A stretch of DNA of 64,000 nt from Asterochloris sp. CNOR1 (Eukaryota > Chlorophyta > Trebouxiophyceae > Trebouxiales > Trebouxiaceae). Positions 23,196-35,100 of this stretch are shown here, piece by piece. Where the stretch lies: positions 806,001 to 870,000 of the forward strand of contig OZ017761.1 in assembly GCA_963969365.1 (NCBI GenBank), given 5' to 3'. Positions within the stretch are counted from its first letter, which is position 1. Each line of letters starts with the position of its first letter. The notes beneath the pieces are model-generated. The model was not told the origin of the DNA. It worked only from the letters and a program-made list of their open reading frames with translations, and ran no database searches. Both the position numbers and the translations under genes were made by a program.

Positions 23196-26100
23196 ATGGA
23201 CTTTGAGGGAGGGCAGGAGGACAGCCTGCTTCAGGAAATCCTGATTGCTGGGGGTGCTGGGAGCATTCAGCAGCAGGAGGCTGCCAGGGAGGCGGAACGT
23301 CACCGGGAGGAGGAGCTCAGCTTTGGCGCTCAGCACTCGAGTGGTCACGATCGCTTCAGCTTTGAGCAATGGAGCAGGCCAGGTGAACAGGGGCCGCCTG
23401 GTGGCCTGTCATGCCAGCAGAGGGATCAGCGGGTCCAGGCAGCTGTCTGCAGGGCATGAGGCAATCCCAATCTGTAGTCGCCTTGCTTATCAAGCCAGGT
23501 ATGGTGCGCTGCATCAGTGCGCCTGGACAGCACGACTCAGCTCTGTGCGGAGCAAAAGAGTTCACTTTTGCCACTTGGCGCAGGCGCATGTCATGCTTAT
23601 CCTCCTTGCGCTAACTCAAACAGACAAAGCATTCTGTCTGTTTCTGCTGAGCAGCAAGGAGCGGCCGACCGCTCTGCAAGCAGTGCCACAGCAAAGCAAA
23701 GAATCTCCTCTTCCCCCTCTGCTTGGATTACTGACAGCAAGGAGCCATGCTGTTGAGCAGGTGCAGAGGCAGCCTGTCTTGGTTGTATGCTGACGCAGCA
23801 GAAGAGGTGCACCGCCTCTGCAACCTGCAACAACATCAAGGCTGGGCTGTGCACCCACTGCAAGGGAGTCAGGGCAGCCTTATCAGTCACCCCGCCTGGC
23901 AAGTCAGCTGCTGGGCTGTATGAGAGAGATGATTGGCCCATCTAGCAGGCTCAGCTTGCGGCAAGCTGCTTGCTTTCAGGCCATGGTCCTCTAGTAAGGC
24001 GTTGCAGTGAAAAAATTCCCTGCAAACTCTGGTGACACTACATTGCTGCCTCCTCTGCAGGCAAGGCTGGGCGGCCCTGATAGTCTGGGGCGGCCTGGAC
24101 ACTTGCGGAGCAGACATCCGAACTCTGCTGCCTGGGGCTGCAGGCGGGGTCAGTGCACCTGCTAGATTCCTCAGATGGTCTCTCTAGGAAAGCGATGCCT
24201 TGCACACCTGTCGTGACAGCACGGCTGCCCCTTTCCACAGGCAAGGGGAGGGCAGCGTGCTCTGCTTCCTCCAGGCAACTCCCACTGTTGCCAAAGCTGC
24301 GCTGTCCTGTGCTGCAGGCGGCACCGCGGACCACCTGCCAGATGGACTGCGGTCTTCAGGGCTGTCCGGGGCCTCCCTGGAACCAGTCCTCGAGGGGGAT
24401 GGCTCACCCACCTTCCAGCCAAGCCAGCCCATCGCCATGTCCCAGCGTCGTGAGTCCCGCCGAGAGCATGCCAGCTGCAGGCTGCTGGCCTCTAGCCCCC
24501 AGAGGCAGTCAGGCACACTCAGCGCCCCGCTCTGCGCGCCACAGAGCATATGTTGTCTTCTCAAGCTGGCAGTGCCAGCCAGCCGACTGCCATGTCTCAG
24601 CGTCATCAGCGGCACTGCGCACACAGGCACCGCAGGGCCTCCTGCGCGCTGCCCTGCTGTGCATCTCCACAGAATGCAGGGCTGCCAAGTGTAGCAGGCT
24701 GCTGCAGGTGCATCAGCAGACACCCTCCTCAGAATGTCCATGGACGGCCCTGAGGCATGCTGCCTGCTCTCCTGCAGGCAGGGGCCTGCCCACCCTCAGT
24801 CTACATGCTGGTGGGCAGCCAGGCTCAGCGGGTGGCACCCCGATGGGCACTCCTCCCAGCGCCAAAGGCATTGCCGCCAACCTCCCCTTCACCTCAGGTG
24901 AGCAGGGGAGCTGGACTAAAAGTAGCACGTGCCCAAAATCCCCACCTGTGCGGCTCCAGCAGACCCCTGCAGCTAGCACGGGAGGCACCTCACCTATGCT
25001 GTGTCAGGCATGCAGTTCAGCAAGCAGTAGTCGATGTGCAGTGCATGTGCCGATGATTGGGTAGGGTAGGTGGCCTGCCATGCTCTGTGCTGCTGCTCAC
25101 CGTCAACAAGCACACAATTTCAGAGCAAGATGGCAGGCCTATAGGCTACCAAGCATGGTCTGCCTCTCGCCTGAGACACACCATCCAGTGACGTGCAGGC
25201 GAGCCTTTTGTGTTTCCCTCAGACCAGTCCAGTGTGTCCTTCTCAGATGTGGAGAGCTCTTTGCCCAGCAGCGCGTCCCAATTCGCACCCTTCACACAGC
25301 AAGCAGCTGCAAGCAAGACGCAGAAGCCCCACGCTGTAGGGATGCAGGCGGCGTCCAACCCTCTGTATCACTCCAAGAGCACAGGTGGGCTGCCTGCCAC
25401 TCATGCTGCTGAGCCGCTGGCATGACCACTCTCAGGGGTTTGGTGTTGGGTGCACAGCATGCTGGAAACTTTGCATGTGCAGGTGCAGTGGGCAGGTGCA
25501 ACGTGCAGGTGCAGTGGGGAGGTGCAGCGTGCAGGTGCAGCGTGCAGGTGCAGCGTGCAGGTGCAGCGTGCAGGTACAGCGTGCAGGTGCAGGTGCAATC
25601 ACGAGGAGAGCATGGGGACACCCACTGCAGGGCATGGTCTCATATGCCTCCAACAAATATTGGACCATTTGAGGCGACCCAAAGCATGCTGCACCTTGTA
25701 GCCAGCAGCCAGACATATCATCACACCGGTTGGTGACTTGAGCGACTCTTCTGCAGCTGCACCTGCACGAGTGTCTTCCTGGTGCAGCTGCGACATTTGC
25801 ACCCAACATATAGTCCGGGACGCATTTGCCCATGCACAACACGCCGTCCCTTTTCCTGAACCTGTATTCACTATGCAGGCGCCACGCTGGAGCAGCTGTT
25901 TGCTCACCAGGCAGCCAAGGAGCACTTTCACTCCCAGAGCCAGCAGAGGAAGCTGGTTCGGCGCGCGTCCCTGGGTGGGGCAGCTGATCCTCAAGATGGG
26001 ATGCAGGTGAGCAGCCTGGACTCCTTCAAACAGCATGCAAACTGCAGCACAGCATGCAGGAGTGCCTGGCTGGGCCCACAGGTCCTCAGGCGGCTGCTGC

Positions 26101-29100
26101 AGCAGCACAGTCCCTTGCTGGTCCTTTGGGTGGCCATGCCTGCCAGCAGAAGCAGCAGCACCTCATCTGGTCTGACCTGGCTGCCTCTGTCTGCAGCCCT
26201 TTCCCCCTGGGCGTGGCATTCAGTCTGGGGAATGCCACGCACCGTCTCTGTTGGCTTTTTGAACATCATTTTGCCTGTGTCTGCAGGCACAGCTGCAGCC
26301 CCTGGAGGTCAGGCTGGAGGACATCAGGGGCCCCCTGATGAGCCCCGGCTTGGGGCGCCCTCCCCTGCCTCCCCGCGCGCTGGCAGAGGACAAGGCTGCC
26401 ATGCCTCCGCGGCGCGCCAAGGGGGACGCTGGAGTGGTCGACCACGAGCTGGCGGGGGACCTGCACCTGGGGAAGGGGCCAGGGGCGCTGGGGCCGGCAG
26501 GTGGGCAGCACCGTTCTTACGTAGCGGTCAAGCCCTGCGCTCAGGTGGGGGATTGTGACATCAGGGGACCTGCACCCCGGCAAGTGTCATGATGGTGTGC
26601 TCCCTGTCTGCCTGGAGGCTGCACCAATGCCTGGCAGGCAGGCTGATCAGGCTCTTCCATCTTGTTTTGCTTGCCTCTGTGTGTGCTGAATGTTGTGGCG
26701 CTCAATCTGCAGCTTCGCGAGCATTCCGGCTGCGTCGCGAGCTCGACGACGAGCGCGGCAGCGTGCTGAGTCGGCGCTCCCATCGGAGCGTGCGCAGCCA
26801 CCGCAGCGGACGCTCCAGGCGGGCCAGCAGCTCAGACGACGACCTGGAGGTGGGCAAGCTGAGCTTCATGGGGTGGCCACTCACTGCATCTTCCACACCC
26901 CCAGCTTGAGTGTGTTTGAGGCTGCCTGCCAGCCATAGAGATTGCTGCCGCCAGCAGGCTCTCCAGCTGTCAATCCCTCTACGTCATTTGTCTCTGGGTT
27001 CTGGTGTGCACACCTGCAAAAACAGCTGAAGCCAGATCAAAAGTGTTGTTGTAGCCTGCTGTGGACTACGCTGGCTGCCCTTTCAGTCCTCAGCACAGCA
27101 GCAACCACTTGCTACCTGTGCTTCACTCCTCAGCAGAGGCACAAGCACACACAGTTTGCACCTCACTTTGTAGCACGGCTCGCAGCCCCACTGCCGTTCT
27201 GCAGTTTGGCAATGGGGAGGAGAGGCGCCATGTCAAGTGGTATCGCAACACAAAGTTCTGGCATGTCGTTGCCAGCGTGCTGGTCACAGAGGCCCTCCTG
27301 GTGGCAGCCATCATCATGGTTGTCCAGCACAACACCAGGAAAATCATTTACTTTGAGACCTGGCGGTGGCTTTTCTTCTTTGCTGGTGAGCCTCTGCCGT
27401 CAGCATTTTGCCTGGCCTTTCGGGTCTTTGAAAAGTTGCTGGCATGAGCTATCTACCGGTATGCCTCCCCAGGGTGCAGCACAGCGTGTCCGGTTGCCAG
27501 GGCCCACATCTGGGATTCTGAGCTCAAAGCATGCACTCTCATCTTGTCATGAGCCGCAGCCTGCACCTGTTCAGCATGCTGCTGCCAGCTGCCAGCCAGC
27601 ATGGGGCCTGCCTGTTCAGCCATGGCTTGCTCTGCAATGTATGCACTCAACCCAGCTGCACTGTAGCTGGGCCTCAGTCACACAATCTCACATGCGTGTC
27701 TGTGTATAGGCTTCTTCCCCATCTATTGGATCAGTCGGGTGGTCATTCATCTGTTGGTGCTCATGGTAGAGACCACTGCCTTCACCACCAAGAAGGCAGT
27801 TTACTACACCATTGGAACACGGGTGGGCTGCACTGCGGCTGCGGCTTGCACAAGAGGCGGCCATGCAGTCCCGGCAGTTTGGCAAGTCGGCTGCTGATGC
27901 CGAGATGCTTTTGGCTTGCTTTGATGCGCTTAGCAGGAAGCAAGGCAGTTGTCATTCGCTGGCTGAAGCTGCCCTCATGATGTGCTGCATAGCCAGCATT
28001 ACACTGCATTGCTGCTGCCCTTGAGCAGCACCTGCCCCATCAGGTGCTGCAGACTTCATATCATTCTGCATCTGCGCTGTGCTGGTAGCGGCCACGCTCA
28101 GCCCCTTCGCCTTCCCCGCAGCCCTGCTGTGGAGGTTTCAGGGGTGTTTTCTGTGCATGCTGCTGCCCTGTACCAGGTGTTGCTGCAGAGCCCCAGGTAT
28201 TGCAGAAATCTTGGGGGTTGGCTTCTGGTGCAGGCCGCCAATCACCCCATGCTCTTGCATTGTCATTCAGTTCTGTCCACAGGGCCCTTACTGCTCTGAC
28301 CCACTCCCAGTCCTGTGCTGCAGAAACCCCTGGGACGCTTCCTGCGCATGCTGTTGCTCGTCCCCCTCTTTGTGGGCTGCTTCTACGGGCGTGCCAATGA
28401 CAGCGACTCTGTCAAGAGGGTGTTCCAGATCCTGGCCAAGGTGCTGGGCTGCCTAAGCCTCTTCTTCTTTGGCAATGTCCTGAAGACGTTCGCTGCCAAG
28501 GCCATGAGCTCCCACTTCCACAAGGAAGCCCACTTCGAGAAGATGCAGGAGGCCCTCGTCAAGGTGTGGGTCAGCGTCTGCATGTCTTGCTGTTGCTGAA
28601 GCTGCCTGGGTGGCAGAGGTCAGACTCTTGGTACTCTTGGCAACCATACATCTGCCTGTGCTAGGGGCTGATGCCTGTAGATGGCAACCACATCTTGTGC
28701 CGGTGCCTGCTCTGTACACCATTTCCCTGCTGATGAGAGGCAGTTTATTCCAGGGCTTGTGCGGCTGCAGTGTGCACCCCTGAAGCTCACAGGCTGCTGC
28801 AATACAGTGCAACAGGCCACAGGCCTCTCTCACAAAGTGTGTTTAGAAACCATGCTCCCAGTCTCGTCGGATTCCAGTTGCGCCAGGCTACTGCAGTACG
28901 CCTGCATCCAGACAGCCAGCTTCACTTCATGGCTGCTTTTGATCTTGTGTAATCAGTTGACTCATGTATCCAGCTTTGCTTTCTCACAGGAGTACTACAT
29001 CATGGCGCTGTCGCAGCCGCGACAGGTCCAAGCAGTGGGGGACTCAGATGGCAGCAGCGTGGAGGATGACGCTGAGAAAGACGCGGTCGTCCACTCCCCT

Positions 29101-32100
29101 GCAGCACGCATGTACCACAAGTGAGGCAGCTCTGCGGCTGAGCTGACAGCACCATATTCAAATGGTTCCATCATATCTGACTTCAGCTCATGCCACAGCA
29201 GGCGAGACTGCGTCCCAGATGATCCTGGGGCAAGCAGCAGACACCAGGGGTTCAATCGCCTGACGCCGTCCTGAGCCTGCTGCTTGCTCATGCTGATCTG
29301 GTCAGCTTTCCTGGCTGGCTCATCTGGCAGCTGAGACACCAGGGAGTCCTGCCACAAGCTGCAGCAGCTTCAGCTGCCTTCGCCAACAGACACAACATCA
29401 AATTGTTCTCCTAACATGTCGAGCCCGCATGCTGACCTCTAGTACCTGTTGTGCTTTCAGATCCATGCTCTTCAAGCGGGTATCCAAAACCCCCAAGCCT
29501 GCGCATCGCCAGAAGTCACAGGGGCCACCCCCCAGGCAGTCTTCAGAGCCTCGGCAATCCTCCCTGGGCGGCCTGGTGAGAATGCGCTGTGACTCATGCT
29601 CCTGCAGCCCTTCAGGCCCAGGCAGGCATGCTCGTGGAGCATATCAGCCCCATCTAGGTGTGCGCTGCAGCTCATGCTGCCTGCAAGCACTCAGCCCGGG
29701 GCAGGGCCTGGTTGTTGCTTTGCCAGGGACTTGCAGCCATCTTGTGAGTATCAAGCACTGCACTGGGCTGAGTGCTTTCCAGGTCCCTGGAGACCCTGTC
29801 TTGCCCTGGCTGCACTGCATACAAGTGGGATGCATGCATTGCTACAGCACCACCAAGAATTTCCCCCTCTGCTACCCCGCAGTCGTCCTTGTTCGCTCGC
29901 CCAGCCCACCGCACGTCCTATGCCGGCTCCAACTACTCCCACATGCACTCTGAGGAGGAGGAATTGGAGGTGCCAGCGGTGCCCCACCTGAACGGCAAGG
30001 GGCCAACCCCTGGCACCAGTCCAAAGGCTGTTTCGGGGCCTCCCCTGACGGCCGGTGCCCGCTCCAAGAGCGAGGCTGCAGTACAGCCCATTCTCCAGCA
30101 GGCAGCTGCAAAGGCTCAGGAGGCCCACAAAGCCCAGGAGGGTCACCAAACCCCTCAGGAGGGTCACAAGACTCCTCAGGAGGGTCACAAAATGCCTCAG
30201 GTGGGCAATGCCCTAAACTCAATCTCCCCTCACAATGGCCTGGAACTTGGGTGTGCAAGTGGTGGTTACTTGCATGCATTTGTATTTGCATTTGCAGGGC
30301 ACGCCTTTGCAGGCAGGCAGATGCCTTTGGAAAGCATGCAGCTGCAGAGTCATCCAGGCCAGGCGGCACATGTCAGCGTGTCTCCTTCTCTCGCCTCACC
30401 TGCAGGGCTTCAAGCCCTTTGTGAAGTGCACTTACTTGCAACTGCCAGTAAGAATCATGCAGCCCCCAATTCACACTGCCCCAGCTCATGCAGGCCTGTG
30501 ATAAGCTCTGCAGGCTTCCAAAAGCCACACTGTTCGAGCCAGCGCTGTCTTGTATGTTGATCTGCAGGGGTCCAAGCCCTCGCTTCCGCCCAGTGCCAGC
30601 CGCCGTATGTCTCGCATGCAGACGCGCCGGACCAGCGTGCAGCCCAGCAACGATGGGGGTGCCTTCAGCAGCAAGCCTCCAAAGGGTGTGCTGCTCCGCA
30701 GCAAGACGCGCAGCGAGGCCAGCAGGACGCACCACAAACAGGATGCCAAGGTCTGCTTTGGTCCACATTGACCGTAGCTGCTGCCTGCATGCCTCAGAGG
30801 TGGCCACTGCTGCACATCGCTGCTCTCTTCACCTCTGCTTATATAATTTAGATCCAACTGAGGCAACATCTGCTTCAGCCCTGCTGTAGCCCTGCTGCGG
30901 CAGGGTATAAAGCTGCATGGCAAGCCACCCTGTGTTAGCTGTGCAGAGTGTGTCCCTGCTGGTGGACCCCACTCAGGTGCTCAGTCCTTGCCTGCACAGC
31001 TCTGATTTGGGGCCTGCCTGCTACAGAGTGTGCTGGAGAGCCACATCGAGGCTCTGCCGGGGGACCCCAAGAAGAAGTCCGCCAACAATGGGGAAGTGGT
31101 GGCCAAGCTGCACCAGGTGGAGAAGCACATCAGGAAGAACAAGCTGAAGGTGGGCTGCAGACTGCTGTGATGATTGTCTTTCATCTTCATGATAGCTGTG
31201 CAGGTTGCTAGCAAGGCTCTCAATGCGCGTGTCATCAGCGCTCCAAAGTTTGGCATGATGCCTGTTCCATGGAGCCTCCCTGGCCACAGCTGGCAGGCAT
31301 CTGTCTGCCTGTTGCACTCTGCCTGCAGGCCTGCTGCAGTGCTGGCCCAGGATACCAGATCTGCAGGCAGGGGCAGGCAGAGCCTGGTCTGCTGGCAGGT
31401 CCAACTACACATTGGGATGGTACAGCGAAACAAATTGCTTTTCACCTGTTCAAAAGCTGATGCAGCAAGGCTCCTGGGCTCCGGCGTTACAGGGTCGCCA
31501 TGACGGCTGTCTGTGAGCAAGATTGCAAAAGCTCCCTGATGCCGCAGGTCACCTTTGCTGACACGCTGGGGGCGGCCAAGCATGACCAGGGGGAGGTCAG
31601 CAGCAAAGCAGAAGCCAAGAAGCTGGCCTTCTATCTCTTCTGGAACATCAAGCCCTATTTTGACAGGTGAGGCTGGCCCAGCAGCACACTGTGCTGACTG
31701 GGGTTATTCTGCAGTGTTTTCCCTCTTTGACTAATTTCTTACTTGGACACCTGCCCCCAGCTAAAAGACAGACAGTGAAAAGCTAACTATGTACAATGTC
31801 CCGGGACATTGCACCCGGCAGAGAACCACCTCCCCCTGAGGGGCCTGACCACTGTTTGAACAGCAGCAGTGTGCCTTCTGCCCCTGCACATGCCATCCTG
31901 GCCGGCGGCAGCTGCTTGCATGTGCAGGCAGGCAGTCTGCTGCCGTTCCTGAATAAGCAGCAACAATTTGCAGGAGCTACATCATGCCAGAGGACTTGGA
32001 GCACTTCCTACCCCCAGCCAAGGCCCAGCAGGCGTTTGACTTGTTGGACATTGATCAGGATGGCAAGGTCACCCTGCACAACATCAGGGACGCTGTTGTG

Positions 32101-35100
32101 CAGATGTACCAGGTTAGGCTCTTTGTGTAGTTGCAGACATGAACTGCTGAGAGAGCGCAGCTCTGCTGCAGGCAGGGGTCATATGACCTGTGTGTGAGTG
32201 GATGCACAAGGCGCTTCTGGTGTGGGAGGAGCTGTGTAACCAATTGAACTGCTGTTCTGTTGTCAGCAAAGCTGTCTTCAACCTGCGGACCTTTGTGGCT
32301 GGACCAGCAGGCTGACTTTTCATGGCGTGGGCGCAAATGTGGTGCACACAAGCTTTGTGGAGGGCTTGTGACATGTCACCAGCCTACATGCAGTGTCGCG
32401 AGCGTCCTGTGCTGACCAGAGCCTGGGCAGGGGATGGCTATACGCTGCGGTGACTTTGAACCCTTTTGGCTAACCAGAAGTACATCACACTCCTGACCTT
32501 GGACCAGGATGCACGCTTCCATATCTGGCATGGCCATGACCTCCTGCCAGCCTCTGGGCTGACAGTGCATGCCCCTTTGCTGCATCTGCATCAATGCTGC
32601 CTTGCTGCACCTGCAGAATGGCCCCACCCTGGGCTGACATCCCGAAATCATGCGTCACCCCTGCTGCATCTACAGCTGTGGTGGCCTGGCACCTTGCAGC
32701 AGCACAAGCCCCTGGCCTTTGGCTCGATACAGGCACCTATGCTACATGCACCCTGCACACCTGGGTTGTGAGTGAAGCGATGCGCCCCTGCAGGAGCGGA
32801 AGCACCTGGCCTTCACCCTGAAGGACACCCGCACCATTGTGGGCAAGCTGGAACGCATCTGCGCCTTCATCATCCATTCCGCCTTCATCTACTTTTACCT
32901 CCTCATCTTCAACGTGAGTGGACATCGACACCTGGATGTTGATGAGATACGGGTTGCGTCGCAATCCTTTTGTCACCTGCACTGCACACCAAGGACCTCT
33001 GCCACCTTCACCTCTTCCAAGTGAGTGTGAGGGGCTGGTAGCCCCCGAAGTCTTCCGTGCCAGCTTGCTCATGCCTTTGCTCACACCTGTATGAAGGTGG
33101 TCGCAACCTGCCTGTGTGCCATGCCCCGTCGACAGTCCCAACCTTCTGCAGGCTGTGCTTTGGCCTGTTGCTGCCCCATGAACAGAAATGACTTGCTCCT
33201 TCTTGCCCTCATGCAGGTGGATGTGAGCCGCCTGTGGACGACGGTGGCCTCTATCGTGATTGCCTTCTCCTTCATCTTCGGGACCTCCATTCGCCAGATG
33301 TATGAGAGCGTGATCTTCCTGTTCGTGGTGCACCCTTTTGATGTGGGGGATGCTCTCATTGTGTTGGCTGACTACCATGTGGTGAGCTGGTGCTGGTCCC
33401 GGGCAGCCACAAAATGTTGTGTCTGCCTGCTGAGCGCGTCAGGAATGCCCTGCGCTTCCGGCTTGCGGAATAGCGGCTTGTGCTTTGCGTGATTGCTGGC
33501 GCATTGGCTACCTGCTGGCAACCCCGGGACATTCTGATAGCTACCCACCTGTCACAGTATTTGTCACAGCGTCTGGTTGCCAAGCAGTCAGTACCATCTT
33601 ATCTGCTTATTCACTGATGCAACTGAACCTTTGCCTGCTGCACTGGAGCGAGGAATGACCTTGCCTTGTGAGCACCCCGCTTTTGCCGGGCTGACCCTGT
33701 GCCCTGCCTGCTGCACAGGTGGAGGAGATCGCCCTGGTCAATACGGTGGTCAAGCGCTGGGACGGCGTGCGCATCTGGTACCCCAACAGCCTGCTCCTGG
33801 TGCAGCCGGTGATCAACATGAGCCGCTCTGACTTCAAGTGGGAGTTCTTCAAGGTCAGTGTGGCCCCAGCTTGCAGCCCAGCCTGGCTGGGCTGGCTTCA
33901 GGCACCAGATCTGGGGAGGTCTTGTTTGCCTGTCAACGTGGATGCTGCTGGATAGCCTGACTGGGCTGGTATGACCCTCAGGGTGCAAACCAGCTCGGCT
34001 GAGCAGGTTGAAAATCTTTGGGCTGACCGGCGTGCCTCTCCGGAGGGCAGATTGCTGCTTCACGGTGTCTGGAGGGGGCTCACTCTGCAATTCCTGCATG
34101 CTGCAGGTCAGAGCAGGTTGCTGACTGACCGGCAGGTCTGCAGACCTGCCTGGCCACTGCTGTTGCTGAGGTTCTGTGGGGGTGTCATTGGCTCTAAAGC
34201 CTGCACATGCCCCCACCACAATCCCAGTTCAATGCGTGCCTATGCCGGTGTTCCTGGACATGACATGGATCATTTGGTGCTTGGCATGCACCTACTTCTT
34301 GCAGGTCTTTCTAATTGTGCAGCAAACATTAGCCAGCAGAGGAGAGCTTTCATGATCTCCCTTTGCGGGCTTTCCGTTGAGCCGCCTGCCTGTGCTGCCT
34401 TTAGTGTCATGTGACAACATCAGTGCAGCCATGCATCACTGTCGCCTCTGCAGGTCTTCCTGGATGTGGGCACGCCTGCCTGGATCTTTGATGCCATCAG
34501 GAAGGAGGTGCAGCAGTTCTTTGAGGACAACCCGAAGTCCTTTACGGGCCAGAGCCAGATCATCAATGTTGCTTCTGGGGACCCCATGAAGATCCAGCTT
34601 GGCATCTTCTTCGAGTATACCCACAACGGTGAGCTCACTTGCAGCAACACAGGTGACCGGGTAGGTGGCAGTGCTTTTCAAAAGCACACAGGGTCCAGCA
34701 GGTGCACACGAGGTAGCTGTAAGCAGTCAGCAAGCGCTTTTCAGGCTCTCTGCTGCTTGCAGCAATGGCACTCCAGGTTGCAGCGCCTGCTTCCATGCTA
34801 CAATGGTACCGCACTGCATGTGTGGCCGCTCCCTGCCTCCTTGGATCCTCAGCTGACAATGTGTCCCCAGGGCTCTGTACACACAAACCTGAGGACATCG
34901 TTGAACTCGAGCTCAACGTTTTGAAGCATAGCCAGGTATGATTGGAGGTGTGCGTAGTCAGTGTGCCGGACTCGTGACACAAGGATGCTGTGCTGTGCTG
35001 CAGGGGTGGACCTGGGCAGGATTGGCCCTGAGCGTCACAGCCTGTTCTGCAAGATCTCGGAGGTCCTGGCACGCCACAATGTCAACTACTCCTTCCCAGG

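Noticed and set aside
29215-29290. tRNA-like GGTTCAATC string
   Set aside because: No paired acceptor stem or D-arm could be formed around it, and it lies in an intron of the channel gene.
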